From Paracoccaceae bacterium (GTDB taxonomy: Bacteria > Pseudomonadota > Alphaproteobacteria > Rhodobacterales > Rhodobacteraceae): DNA of 64,000 nucleotides. The translations under genes and the position numbers were made by a program. A model generated the notes under the pieces. It was given only the letters and a program-made list of their open reading frames with translations. It did not search any database and had not been told where the DNA came from. Below are positions 38,915 to 48,349 of this stretch, piece by piece (the stretch's first letter is position 1; the number at the start of each line of letters is the position of its first letter). Where the stretch lies: the NCBI GenBank assembly GCA_009773055.1, contig WOUW01000008.1, forward strand, positions 1 through 64,000, read 5' to 3'.

Positions 38915-40564
38915 ATGCACGCGGATTTTGTGATCGTCGGCGCGGGATCTGCGGGCTGCGCGATGGCATACCGGCTGGCCGAGGCGGGCAAGCGGGTTGT
39001 GGTGATTGAACACGGCGGGTCGGACGCGGGGCCGTTCATCCAGATGCCGGGGGCCTTGAGCTACCCGATGAACATGGGGATCTACGACTGGGGGTTCGCG
39101 ACCGAGCCCGAGCCGCATCTGGGTGGTCGGCGGCTTGCGACGCCGCGGGGCAAGGTGATCGGGGGATCGTCCAGCATCAACGGGATGGTCTATGTCCGGG
39201 GCCACGCACGGGACTTCGACACCTGGGCCGAGATGGGGGCGGATGGCTGGGCCTATGCCGATGTTCTCCCGTATTTCAAACGGATGGAGCATTCGCACGG
39301 CGGGTCGGGGCCGGAGTTCCGGGGGACGGACGGACCGCTTCATGTCTCGCGGGGCAAGCGGGAGAATCCGCTGTTCGACGCCTTCATCAAGGCGGGCGAG
39401 CAGGCGGGCTATCCGGTCACGCAGGACTACAACGGCCAGCAGCAAGAGGGATTTGGCCCCTTCGAGGCGACGATCTACAAGGGGCGGCGCTGGTCGGCGG
39501 CGAATGCTTACCTCAAGCCCGCGATGGCGGGGGGGAATGTTCATATCGTCCGGGGCTTCGCCCGCAAGGTGGTGATGGAGGGCAAGCGCGCGGTCGGGGT
39601 CGAGGTTGACACACGGGCAGGTCGGCAGGTGATCCGGGCGGGGCGCGAGGTGATCCTGGCGGCCTCGTCGATCAACTCGCCGAAGCTGCTGATGCTGTCG
39701 GGGATCGGGCCTGCGGCGCACCTTAAGGAGCATGGGATCGAGGTGGTGGCGGACCGTCCCGGCGTGGGGGCAAACCTGCAGGACCATCTGGAGATCTACA
39801 TGCAGTTTGCGGCCAGCCAGCCGATAACCCTTTACAAATACTGGAATCTTTGGGGAAAGGCCTGGGTCGGCGCGCAATGGCTGCTAACGGGAACGGGCCT
39901 GGGCGCGTCGAACCAGTTCGAGGCTTGTGCCTTCATCCGGTCCAAAGCCGGAGTCGAATACCCCGACATTCAGTATCACTTCCTGCCAATCGCCGTGCGC
40001 TATGACGGCAAGACGGTAGCGGAAGGGCACGGGTTCCAGGCCCATGTCGGCCCGATGCGGTCGAAGTCGCGGGGGTCGATCACCCTGCGGTCGGGCAACC
40101 CGACGGACGCGCCGGTGATCCGGTTCAACTACATGTCGGATCCTTCGGACTGGGAAGATTTTCGCACCTCGATCCGCCTCACGCGCGAGATTTTCGGGCA
40201 GGAGGCGTTCAAGCCCTACCTGCAATCCGAGCTGCAACCGGGGCCGCAGGTCGAAACCGACGACCAGCTGGACGATTTCCTGCGTGAGCACGTGGAAAGC
40301 GCCTATCACCCCTGCGGCACCGCGCGGATGGGGCGGGCCAGCGATCCGATGGCGGTGGTCGATCCGGAATGCCGGGTCATCGGGGTCGAAGGGTTGCGGG
40401 TCGCTGACAGCTCGATCTTCCCGCAGGTGACGAACGGCAACCTGAATGCGCCGTCGATCATGACGGGCGAGAAGGCGGCGGATCATATCCTGGGGCGGTC
40501 ACCACTTCCGGCGTCGAACCAGGAGCCGTGGATCAACCCGAACTGGCGGGCGTCGCAGCGCTGA
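38915..40564 (+). CDS. betA: choline dehydrogenase
   Basis: GMC oxidoreductase; [46 protein letters not shown]. Confidence 0.95.
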   Translation: MHADFVIVGAGSAGCAMAYRLAEAGKRVVVIEHGGSDAGPFIQMPGALSYPMNMGIYDWGFATEPEPHLGGRRLATPRGKVIGGSSSINGMVYVRGHARDFDTWAEMGADGWAYADVLPYFKRMEHSHGGSGPEFRGTDGPLHVSRGKRENPLFDAFIKAGEQAGYPVTQDYNGQQQEGFGPFEATIYKGRRWSAANAYLKPAMAGGNVHIVRGFARKVVMEGKRAVGVEVDTRAGRQVIRAGREVILAASSINSPKLLMLSGIGPAAHLKEHGIEVVADRPGVGANLQDHLEIYMQFAASQPITLYKYWNLWGKAWVGAQWLLTGTGLGASNQFEACAFIRSKAGVEYPDIQYHFLPIAVRYDGKTVAEGHGFQAHVGPMRSKSRGSITLRSGNPTDAPVIRFNYMSDPSDWEDFRTSIRLTREIFGQEAFKPYLQSELQPGPQVETDDQLDDFLREHVESAYHPCGTARMGRASDPMAVVDPECRVIGVEGLRVADSSIFPQVTNGNLNAPSIMTGEKAADHILGRSPLPASNQEPWINPNWRASQR

Positions 40565-40646
40565 TCTTTCAGGCGTTTGATCCCGGTCAAGGCCGGGACG
40601 CGCGGGGTCTTCTAGACTGCAAGGGACAGTCAAGAAGGAGAGACCG

Positions 40647-40883
40647 ATGTCGAATACCCCGCACACGCTGCACGACGATTTTCCGGCAGACGCGCAGAAG
40701 ATCAGCGCCCTGAAGGCGTCGGATGCGCAATTCGCCAAGCTTCTGACCGACTACGACGCGGTCAACGACAAGGTGCATCGGGCAGAGACGCGGCTGGATC
40801 TCGTGACCGAGACCGACGAAGAAGTGCTGCGCAAGACCCGGGCGCTGCTGAAGGACCAGATCGCGGCGGCGCTGCGAAAGTAG
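40647..40883 (+). CDS. DUF465 / YdcH-family protein
   Basis: MSNTPHTLHDDFPADAQKISALKASDAQFAKLLTDYDAVNDKVHRAET. Confidence 0.85.
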   Translation: MSNTPHTLHDDFPADAQKISALKASDAQFAKLLTDYDAVNDKVHRAETRLDLVTETDEEVLRKTRALLKDQIAAALRK

Positions 40884-42278
40884 TCAGCCGATTTCGTAGG
40901 GCAGCACGTCGCGGGCGTTGGGGTTGATCCTGAGCCGCCCTTCCAGCGGCGGGACGCTGCGCTGGTGGCAGTTGATGCGCTCGCAGATCCGACAGGAAAT
41001 GCCGATGGGCTCGAACCTTCCTTTCAGATCGAGCCCGTCGGAATAGACAAGTTGCGGGGCGTGCTGGACCTCGCAGCCAAGGCCGATGGCATAGCGGCGG
41101 ACGGGGGCAAGGAAGGCCCCTGCGGATTTCGACACATCGCGGGCGAGGCAAAGATAGCGCACGCCATCTGGCGTTTCTGCCAGTTGGCGCAGGAATTGCC
41201 CCGGCGTTTCAAAGGCCCGGTGGACGTTCCACAAGGGGCAAGCGCCGCCGAAGCGGGCGAACTGCAGGCGGGTCGAGGAGTGTCGCTTGGTGATCGTGCC
41301 GGCCTGATCGACGCGGACGAAGAAGAAGGGGATGCCCTTGGCGCCGGGGCGCTGCATGGTTGAAAGGCGGTGGCCGACCTGTTCGATGCTGGCCCCGAAA
41401 ATGTCTGCCAGACGTTCAAGGTCGTGGCGAACCTCTTGCGCGGCGGCGAGGAAAGCGCGGTAGGGCAGAAGGGCGGCCCCGGCGAAGTAGTTGGCGAGGC
41501 CGATCTTGGCGATGTCGCGCGCTTCGGGTGTGGAAAACCGCGCCAGATCGAGAGTTGCCTCCAGAAGTTCATTCTGGGTCAGAAGAGCGACTTGATGCAA
41601 AAGCTGGAAGCGTTGCGAGGGGCCGGAGGCACGCGCGGAGATGTCCAAACGCTTTGCCGAAGGATCGTAGTGCCGCAAGGGTGCGGTGTTCGAATAGTGC
41701 AGGCTAATGCCAACCCTTTTCAAGAGATCCTGAGCCAGAGTCTCGATGGATTTTCCGTTGGTTGCCGAGGTCGCAAAATGTTCTGCAGCGCGGTCGATAG
41801 CATCAAGATAATTGTCGCAATAGTGAAAGAAGTCGCGAACTTCTTCCCAAGCTGAAGGGCGCAGGGCGGCGTCTTCGCGGCCCAGAGCCTCGTCCAAGGA
41901 GGCGAGGCGTTCATGGGTCTGGCGGTAGGCGCGGTGAAGGTCAAGAAAGGCGCGGGCAAGGGCCGGGGCGTTGGACGCCGCAAGGCGCAGGTCGGCGAGC
42001 GGTGGCGTTGCCGTTGTGAAGACCGGGTCGGCCAGCGCCTCGCGCATGTCGGTCACCAGACGTTCGCTTTCACCCACCGTCAGCTCGGTCACGTCGAGGC
42101 CGAACTCTTGTGCGAGCGCCAGGACCACGGCGGCGCTGACGGGGCGGTGGTTGTTCTCCATCTGGTTCAGGTAGGGCAGCGACACCGACAACTTGTCGGC
42201 AAAGGCCTTTTGCGTCAGGGCCATCCGGCCCCGGATTTCGCGCAGCTTGACCCCGGCGTAAAGTTTCTGGGTGGCCAT
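40884..42278 (-). CDS. pccR: short-chain fatty acyl-CoA regulator family (ScfR; PccR/RamB-like) transcriptional regulator
   Basis: HTH (KLREIRGRMALTQKAFADKLSVSLPYLNQMENNHRPVSAAV), central IrrE-like region, C-terminal Cys-rich CRICERINCHQRSVPPLEG; near pccB; preceded by TTTGCAAA boxes. Confidence 0.82.
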   Translation of the reverse strand: MATQKLYAGVKLREIRGRMALTQKAFADKLSVSLPYLNQMENNHRPVSAAVVLALAQEFGLDVTELTVGESERLVTDMREALADPVFTTATPPLADLRLAASNAPALARAFLDLHRAYRQTHERLASLDEALGREDAALRPSAWEEVRDFFHYCDNYLDAIDRAAEHFATSATNGKSIETLAQDLLKRVGISLHYSNTAPLRHYDPSAKRLDISARASGPSQRFQLLHQVALLTQNELLEATLDLARFSTPEARDIAKIGLANYFAGAALLPYRAFLAAAQEVRHDLERLADIFGASIEQVGHRLSTMQRPGAKGIPFFFVRVDQAGTITKRHSSTRLQFARFGGACPLWNVHRAFETPGQFLRQLAETPDGVRYLCLARDVSKSAGAFLAPVRRYAIGLGCEVQHAPQLVYSDGLDLKGRFEPIGISCRICERINCHQRSVPPLEGRLRINPNARDVLPYEIG

Positions 42279-42290
42279 TTGCGTCCCCTG

Positions 42291-42320
42291 TTTGCAAAGC
42301 CGAACGTGGCTTTGCAAAGC
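42291..42320. promoter_or_regulatory. paired TTTGCAAAGC boxes upstream of pccR
   Basis: TTTGCAAAGC at 42291-42300 and again at 42311-42320, exactly 20 bp apart; TTTGCAAA is self-palindromic. Confidence 0.75.
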
Positions 42321-42339
42321 CGGGCCGTCAACTGGAGAG

Positions 42340-43557
42340 TCAGGCGGCTCCGATCTCGCGGGCGCGGCGGATGACGAAAAGGATCGCAATCACCGAGGCG
42401 ACCGAGGAGGCAAGCATCAGCAGGATGAGCGGCATCTCGGTGGACCCCGGGCCAAGAAGGACCCCCGCAAAGGCCGCAAGGGCGGCCCCCCCGCCGATCA
42501 GGATCGCCCCGCCCAGGCCCGAGGCTGTGCCCGCGAGGTCGGGGCGAACCGACAGCATCCCGGCGTTCGCGTTGGGCAGGCAGATGCCGTTGCCGATGCC
42601 CATGAAGATGGTGAGACCGAAGAAGACCACCGGCCCGGAAAGCCCGGCCAGCGTCAGCAGGGCGAGTAACGCGAGTCCGAAAGAGGTGACGAGCGCGCCG
42701 ATGAGGATCATCCGGTTCATGCCGATACGCACGGAAAAGCGGCCCGCAAGAAAGTTGCCCAAGGCGTAGCCGATGGCGGTCAGGGCAAACAGCGCCCCGA
42801 CCTGCGTCGAGGTCAGGCCGAAAATCTTGTCGCCAACATATGGCGCGCCGCCAAGGTAGGCAAAAAAGCAGCCCGAGGCGAAGGCGGCAGAGAGGGTGTA
42901 GCCCCAGAACCGCCGTGAGGCGAAGAGGGTGGGATAGGTGCGGACCTGGTCCATCAGGCTGACACGGCGGAGCGTTGCCGTCTCACCCAGGTCGGCCCAG
43001 ACGAGGGCAAGGGTGGCGAGGCCCAAGAGGAGGAGGAGGGCGAAGTTGGCCTTCCAGCCGTAGATGTCGTCAAGGACCCCGCCGATCACCGGGCCGATCA
43101 TCGGCACCAGGCTCATCCCCATGGTGACGTAGCCGATCATGCTGGCGGCCTGCGCATCGGCGACCATGTCACGCACGACAGCGCGCGACAGGACCATGCC
43201 TGATGCGATCACGGCCTGGGCCATGCGGAAGATCAGAAAGCTGGTGGCAGTCGGCGCAAGGAGCGTGCCGATGGTGGCCAGCAGGAACAGGATCAGCGAC
43301 CCGATCAGCACCTTGCGACGGCCGAAGCGGTCGGAGATCGGGCCGATGATGATCTGCAGGGCCGCCGAAAGCGCGAGATAAAGCGCGACGGACTGCTGCA
43401 TCACGCCGTAAGGCACGCCGAAATAGGTCGCCATGCCGGGCAGCGAGGGCAGGAAGATGTTCATGGCAAGGGCGGAAAGCCCGGCCATGAGGATCAGGGT
43501 GATGATCTTGGGCGGGGTGGTCCGGTCAAGAAAGCGGGGGGTGGGAAGGGAGGTCAT
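42340..43557 (-). CDS. MFS transporter, Bcr/CflA drug-resistance family
   Basis: 405 aa; MAGLSALAMNIFLPSLPGMATYFGVPYGVMQQSVALYLALSAALQIIIGPISDRFGRRKVL. Confidence 0.92.
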   Translation of the reverse strand: MTSLPTPRFLDRTTPPKIITLILMAGLSALAMNIFLPSLPGMATYFGVPYGVMQQSVALYLALSAALQIIIGPISDRFGRRKVLIGSLILFLLATIGTLLAPTATSFLIFRMAQAVIASGMVLSRAVVRDMVADAQAASMIGYVTMGMSLVPMIGPVIGGVLDDIYGWKANFALLLLLGLATLALVWADLGETATLRRVSLMDQVRTYPTLFASRRFWGYTLSAAFASGCFFAYLGGAPYVGDKIFGLTSTQVGALFALTAIGYALGNFLAGRFSVRIGMNRMILIGALVTSFGLALLALLTLAGLSGPVVFFGLTIFMGIGNGICLPNANAGMLSVRPDLAGTASGLGGAILIGGGAALAAFAGVLLGPGSTEMPLILLMLASSVASVIAILFVIRRAREIGAA

Positions 43558-43614
43558 CCCTTTTCCTACGCCCGGGGAAAGGCGAAGTCCATTGCGGGGC
43601 AGGGCAGGGATTGC

Positions 43615-44247
43615 CTACCCGAAATGCGCCTTCTCGACCGCGATCAGCACGGGCAGCGCGCGCATCCTGTGCCAATGTGCTGCAAGGCCGGGGCAGGTAG
43701 TGGCAAGCCAGTCCGCGTCGATCCAGAAGCACAGCATCCAGAGGTAGATGTCGAGGACCGATGGGATGGTGCCGCAGAAAAAGGTGGTGTCGGGACGGAG
43801 GGCAAGCTCGGCCTCGAAGATCGAAAAGTGGCAACGGACATAGTCGGTCGCGGCGGCGGCGACGGCGGGTCCGCCAGCGGGGTCCAGCGTATAGCGGTCG
43901 GGGAAAAGCTCGCGCAGCATGCCTTCGTAGACATTGGCGTGACAGAAGCCGAGCCAGCGGTCGTGCCAGGCGCGGGCAGATGTGCCGGGGGCGGGGGCCA
44001 GGCTTGCGGCGGGAAAGGCGGCAGCAAGGTGCGACAGGATCGCGGGCCCTTCGGTGATCACCGTGCCGTCGGGGTGAATCAGGATCGGCACCTGTCCGCG
44101 AGGGTTGATCTGCAACAGCGCCGCCCGGTCTGCAGCTCTCGTTGGGCGGGGCGTGTCGGCCAGTGTCCAGTCCGCGCCGCAGAGGCGCAAGGCAGCCTCG
44201 ATCGCCATCGACCCGGTCTGACGTCGCCCGTAAAGCCTGTATCCCAT
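43615..44247 (-). CDS. glutathione S-transferase family protein
   Basis: MGYRLYGRRQTGSMAIEAALRLCGADWTL..., NPRGQVPILIHPDGTVITEGPAILSHLA. Confidence 0.88.
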   Translation of the reverse strand: MGYRLYGRRQTGSMAIEAALRLCGADWTLADTPRPTRAADRAALLQINPRGQVPILIHPDGTVITEGPAILSHLAAAFPAASLAPAPGTSARAWHDRWLGFCHANVYEGMLRELFPDRYTLDPAGGPAVAAAATDYVRCHFSIFEAELALRPDTTFFCGTIPSVLDIYLWMLCFWIDADWLATTCPGLAAHWHRMRALPVLIAVEKAHFG

Positions 44248-44302
44248 GGCCCACCTACTTCCGCCTGGCGAGGCAGAGGCTACGCCAGCGACTGGGGGTC
44301 GG

Positions 44303-44656
44303 TCACGTCCATTTGTGGAAGATGAAGAAAGCCCCCGCGGTGATGAAGCCAAAGCCGACGAGGTGGTTCCAGCCAAGCGGCTCTTTCAGGTAGAAGACCG
44401 AGAAGACGGCGAAGACCGACAGGGTTATGATTTCCTGAATCGTCTTCAATTCGGCGGCGGAGAAATATCCGTGGCCGATGCGGTTCGCCGGAACCTGCAG
44501 TACATATTCGAAGAAGGCGATGCCCCAGGAAACGAGGATCACGGTGATAAGCGCGCTTTCCTTGAACTTCAGATGACCATACCAGGCGAAAGTCATGAAG
44601 ATGTTCGACGCCAGCAATAGGCTTATCGTGACGACGGGAATGGGCAGGTTGGGCAT
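44303..44656 (-). CDS. DMT-family protein, DUF486
   Basis: [61 protein letters not shown]. Confidence 0.88.
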   Translation of the reverse strand: MPNLPIPVVTISLLLASNIFMTFAWYGHLKFKESALITVILVSWGIAFFEYVLQVPANRIGHGYFSAAELKTIQEIITLSVFAVFSVFYLKEPLGWNHLVGFGFITAGAFFIFHKWT

Positions 44657-44726
44657 CAGGTCCTCCGGCAGAATGTGCCGGGCGCAGATACTTCGGATCC
44701 CGCGCTGCGGCCACCCGTTTTGCTGA

Positions 44727-44766
44727 TTTGCAATTTGAAAGGCAGATATCGAAATGACTTTGCAAA
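44727..44766. promoter_or_regulatory. TTTGCAAT / TTTGCAAA boxes upstream of pccB
   Basis: TTTGCAAT 44727-44734 and TTTGCAAA 44759-44766, ~75-110 bp upstream of the pccB start; same word as the pccR boxes. Confidence 0.65.
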
Positions 44767-44839
44767 TTTTCTCATTGGCGCTTCTCGCAGTGGCAGCAAT
44801 CGCCTAGATTGGGCGCGCCATCAGCCGGGGGAGGGCGCG

Positions 44840-46372
44840 ATGAAAGATATTCTGGACGAGCTTGAGGCGCGCAGGTTGGCAGCAAGGGCCGGGGGCGGCG
44901 AACGCCGAGTCGCGGCCCAGCATGCCAAGGGCAAACTGACGGCACGGGAACGGGTCGAGCTTTTGCTGGACGAAGGGTCGTTCGAAGAGTTCGACATGTT
45001 CGTGGCCCACCGCTGCACCGATTTCGGGATGGAGAAGGAACGGCCCGCAGGCGACGGCGTCGTTACCGGCTGGGGCACCATCAACGGCCGGCAGGTCTAT
45101 GTCTTCAGCCAGGACTTCACGGTCATGGGCGGATCGGTGTCGGAAACCCATGGCGCGAAGATCTGCAAGATCATGGACATGGCCATGCAGAACGGTGCGC
45201 CGGTGATCGGGATCAACGATTCCGGCGGTGCGCGGATTCAGGAGGGGGTCGCGTCGCTGGCCGCCTATGGCGAGGTGTTCCAGCGCAATATCGAGGCCTC
45301 GGGCGTGGTGCCGCAGATCAGCCTGATCATGGGCCCCTGCGCGGGCGGCGCTGTCTATTCCCCTGCGATGACCGACTTCATCTTCATGGTGAAAGACAGC
45401 TCTTACATGTTCGTCACCGGCCCCGACGTGGTGAAGACCGTCACGAACGAGGTGGTGACGGCGGAAGAACTCGGCGGGGCCTCGACCCACACCCGCAAGT
45501 CATCCGTCGCGGATGGTGCCTTCGAGAATGACGTCGAGGCGCTGGCCGAAGTGCGGCGCCTGTTTGATTTCCTGCCGCTGAACAACCGGCAGAAGGCCCC
45601 CGTGCGGCCGTTCTTCGACGACCCGACCCGCATCGAGACCAGCCTCGACACCTTGGTCCCCGACAACCCGAACCAGCCCTACGACATGAAGGAACTGATC
45701 ACGAAGGTCGCTGACGAGGGTGATTTCTTCGAGGTGCAGAAGGATTTTGCCGGCAACATCATCATCGGCTTTATCCGGCTGGAGGGTCAGACGGTAGGCG
45801 TGGTGGCGAACCAGCCGATGGTGCTGGCCGGGTGCCTGGATATCGACGCCAGCCGCAAGGCCGCTCGGTTTGTGCGGTTCTGCGATGCATTCGAAATCCC
45901 GATCCTGACCTTTGTCGATGTGCCGGGCTTTCTGCCGGGGACGGGCCAGGAATACGGCGGGGTCATCAAACACGGGGCGAAGCTTTTGTTTGCCTATGGC
46001 GAGGCGACGGTGCCCAAGGTCACGGTCCTGACCCGCAAGACCTATGGCGGGGCTTATGTGGTGATGGCGTCCAAGCACCTGAAGGCCGACTTCAATTATG
46101 CCTGGCCGACGGCCGAGGTTGCGGTGATGGGGGCAAAAGGTGCGGTGGAAATCCTGTATCGGTCCGAACTGGACGAGCCCGAGAAGATCGCGGCGCGGGT
46201 GAAGGATTACGAGGACCGCTTCGCCAATCCGTTCGTCGCTGCCGAAAAGGGCTTTATCGACGAGGTGATCATGCCCCATTCCACCCGACGCCGAGTGGCG
46301 CGGGCTTTCGCGGCTCTGCGCGGCAAGAAAGCCGTGATGCCGTGGAAGAAGCACGACAACATCCCGCTGTGA
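44840..46372 (+). CDS. pccB: propionyl-CoA carboxylase beta subunit
   Basis: [54 protein letters not shown]; carboxyltransferase domain throughout. Confidence 0.95.
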   Translation: MKDILDELEARRLAARAGGGERRVAAQHAKGKLTARERVELLLDEGSFEEFDMFVAHRCTDFGMEKERPAGDGVVTGWGTINGRQVYVFSQDFTVMGGSVSETHGAKICKIMDMAMQNGAPVIGINDSGGARIQEGVASLAAYGEVFQRNIEASGVVPQISLIMGPCAGGAVYSPAMTDFIFMVKDSSYMFVTGPDVVKTVTNEVVTAEELGGASTHTRKSSVADGAFENDVEALAEVRRLFDFLPLNNRQKAPVRPFFDDPTRIETSLDTLVPDNPNQPYDMKELITKVADEGDFFEVQKDFAGNIIIGFIRLEGQTVGVVANQPMVLAGCLDIDASRKAARFVRFCDAFEIPILTFVDVPGFLPGTGQEYGGVIKHGAKLLFAYGEATVPKVTVLTRKTYGGAYVVMASKHLKADFNYAWPTAEVAVMGAKGAVEILYRSELDEPEKIAARVKDYEDRFANPFVAAEKGFIDEVIMPHSTRRRVARAFAALRGKKAVMPWKKHDNIPL

Positions 46373-46374
46373 TC

Positions 46375-46788
46375 ATGTCCCTTGGCAACGCCCGTCTCAT
46401 TCCGGCCCTGATCGGCGCTTTGGCGCTGGTTGCCGCGTGTCAGGACGAAACCCCGGCGGGCGAGGCGGTTTCGGTGCCTTCGGGACGTGCGCTGACACTG
46501 ATTGATATCGTGACAAACGCGCGGGGGCCGGAAGGTGCGACGGCACGGTTCCGGTTTCTTGCGCCCGGCCTTGATCCGGCGGAGGCCGAAAGCGCCGCTA
46601 TGGACATGCAGGCACTGTGCGACAGCTTTGCCGTAAAGCGCATCGACGGCATGGTGCCTGCGCCGCAGCAGATCATCATCTCGTTTGCCAGTGAAGCCGT
46701 GCCATTCGGTGAGGCCGCGCCGGATGTGGTGCAGTTTTTTGAATCCTATCGCCCGGAAAACGGTGTCTGCATCTGGGAGGTCTTTTGA
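46375..46788 (+). CDS. conserved lipoprotein, DUF6497-like
   Basis: MSLGNARLIPALIGALALVAACQDETPAGEAVSVPSG...; lipobox VAAC; 2 nt after pccB stop. Confidence 0.7.
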   Translation: MSLGNARLIPALIGALALVAACQDETPAGEAVSVPSGRALTLIDIVTNARGPEGATARFRFLAPGLDPAEAESAAMDMQALCDSFAVKRIDGMVPAPQQIIISFASEAVPFGEAAPDVVQFFESYRPENGVCIWEVF

Positions 46789-46999
46789 TGCAGTCGCGAA
46801 ATGTTGTTTTTCTGGCTGGCCATGTACTACCTGCTGATGTAGGAACGCCACAGGTCGAGAACTTGGTCGGGCCGTCATACCAATCCGAAAAACTTTCGGC
46901 TAAGGTAGCGTCAGGCCGGGCCAATTCGGCCTTCAACAGCGAACAGGCGCCGGATAGCTGCGAGGCATCCGAAGCGCCAAGAGAAAGATGGAGTAGAGG

Positions 47000-47128
47000 A
47001 TGTCGAAGAGCGCACGTCTGGTTCTGGTTCTGGCAATGGTTTCGGCTTTCGCCGCTTGCGCCAAAAAAGAAGAGCCGATGCCCGAGCCGGTCACCCCGGA
47101 AGTCGTGGACACCGGCAAGTACAAGTAA
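47000..47128 (+). CDS. 42-aa small lipoprotein
   Basis: ATG 47000: MSKSARLVLVLAMVSAFAACAKKEEPMPEPVTPEVVDTGKYK; lipobox FAAC; not in the supplied ORF list; followed by GC-rich hairpin. Confidence 0.7.
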   Translation: MSKSARLVLVLAMVSAFAACAKKEEPMPEPVTPEVVDTGKYK

Positions 47129-47305
47129 TCTTGCGGAGCGGGCCTGCCGGCTTTTGGCAGGCGGGCCCGCGCCTACCTTCGGCCTCCTGCGCAATTGCGC
47201 GGTTGTCAGGCCGTGTTCCCTAGAAATTTCAGTGACTTCCCTCTGGGCTGCGCTTGTCCGTTCGCCTATTTGTCTCTTTGTCAGCCATGACCAGGGACAA
47301 TACAG

Positions 47306-47707
47306 ATGCTGAAGCACCGAGGCTTTCCCGGCCGGATGCCCGGGACCGATTTCCAGTTCACAATCCGCCGCGCCAATGTGAAAGAGGGCGCAACAAAGCT
47401 GATCAAGCGTGAGCGGTTCCGAGACCGCAAGCATGCCGACCGGATGGCCGATCAGGCCTTCATGGCGGCACTCTGGCAGTATTTCGGGGAAGAACCGTTC
47501 GAGCGTGGCAACCTTGACGCCGGCCGTTTGTCCTGGCTGTTCGGGCGCGAAGTCGTGCCGGCCGAAGACCCATTTGATCCCAGTTCCTACGATGCGCTGC
47601 TTAAGATCGACGCAAAACGTGCCGAGGCGGCATTTCCCGAGATATTCGCTCCCGATGCGCCGGATGCGCTTGCGGACGACTGGGAAGGGGACGGGGACGA
47701 GGATTAG
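47306..47707 (+). CDS. conserved hypothetical protein (133 aa)
   Basis: Acidic C-terminus, plausible codon usage, MLKHRGFPGRMPGTDFQFTIRRANVKEG... Confidence 0.6.
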   Translation: MLKHRGFPGRMPGTDFQFTIRRANVKEGATKLIKRERFRDRKHADRMADQAFMAALWQYFGEEPFERGNLDAGRLSWLFGREVVPAEDPFDPSSYDALLKIDAKRAEAAFPEIFAPDAPDALADDWEGDGDED

Positions 47708-48023
47708 GCATGATTTCGCCGAGACCCAAGGCCTTTTGGCGCGCTTTTGCTCAGGGTTGTGCGGGCGGTTTCATTGGGTTTGCAATGGTTGCATCGTCGC
47801 GCCATTCTCTTGGTGCCGGTCTTCGGCGGTCCAGCCGTGGCTTGCGCAGTCTACGTTGTTACCCTTCCCCTTCCCTGCGGTCCGGCCCGTCCCAGGCCGG
47901 ACCGATCCTTGTGCGGGGGTCGGAAAACGCCGACCGTGTGAGCCGTGCGAGAAACTGCTTCCAAATCCGTGATATTGCGGTAGAATCCGCCGCAATAACA
48001 ACAAACCTACGAGGCAGATCCAA

Positions 48024-48242
48024 ATGCAGAAGTCGCTTATCGTCTTCGCCATTCTTTCCACTTCTCTGGCCGGTTGCATGCAGGACCCCGCGTCCCGCGG
48101 CTTGGCAGGTGCGGCCGCTGGCGCGCTGGTCGCTGACGCGCTGGATGAAAACATGCTTGCAGGTGCCGCCATCGGCGGCCTTGCGGGCGTTGCAACCTGC
48201 GGTATCGAGCTCGGCCTGCCGCGCTGCAACTCGGGCTACTGA
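48024..48242 (+). CDS. glycine-zipper lipoprotein (72 aa)
   Basis: MQKSLIVFAILSTSLAGCMQDPASRGLAGAAAGALVADALDENMLAGAAIGGLAGVATCGIEL; lipobox LAGC. Confidence 0.75.
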   Translation: MQKSLIVFAILSTSLAGCMQDPASRGLAGAAAGALVADALDENMLAGAAIGGLAGVATCGIELGLPRCNSGY

Positions 48243-48349
48243 ACCGCTCACCGACTTGTCCGCTTTCGGGCGGATCGAAACACGCACAAGGACCATCCGG
48301 GCCGACCGCCCGGGTGGTCCTTTTTTATTGCGCCTGATGGGGGAAGCCG

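Noticed and set aside
38291-39877. 528-aa minus-strand ORF
   Set aside because: Antisense to betI-betA, which have unambiguous family motifs; Arg/Pro/His-rich shadow composition.
46676-47434. 252-aa minus-strand ORF across pccB-pccA gap
   Set aside because: Overlaps two lipoprotein genes on the plus strand, no domain-like pattern, no plausible start context.
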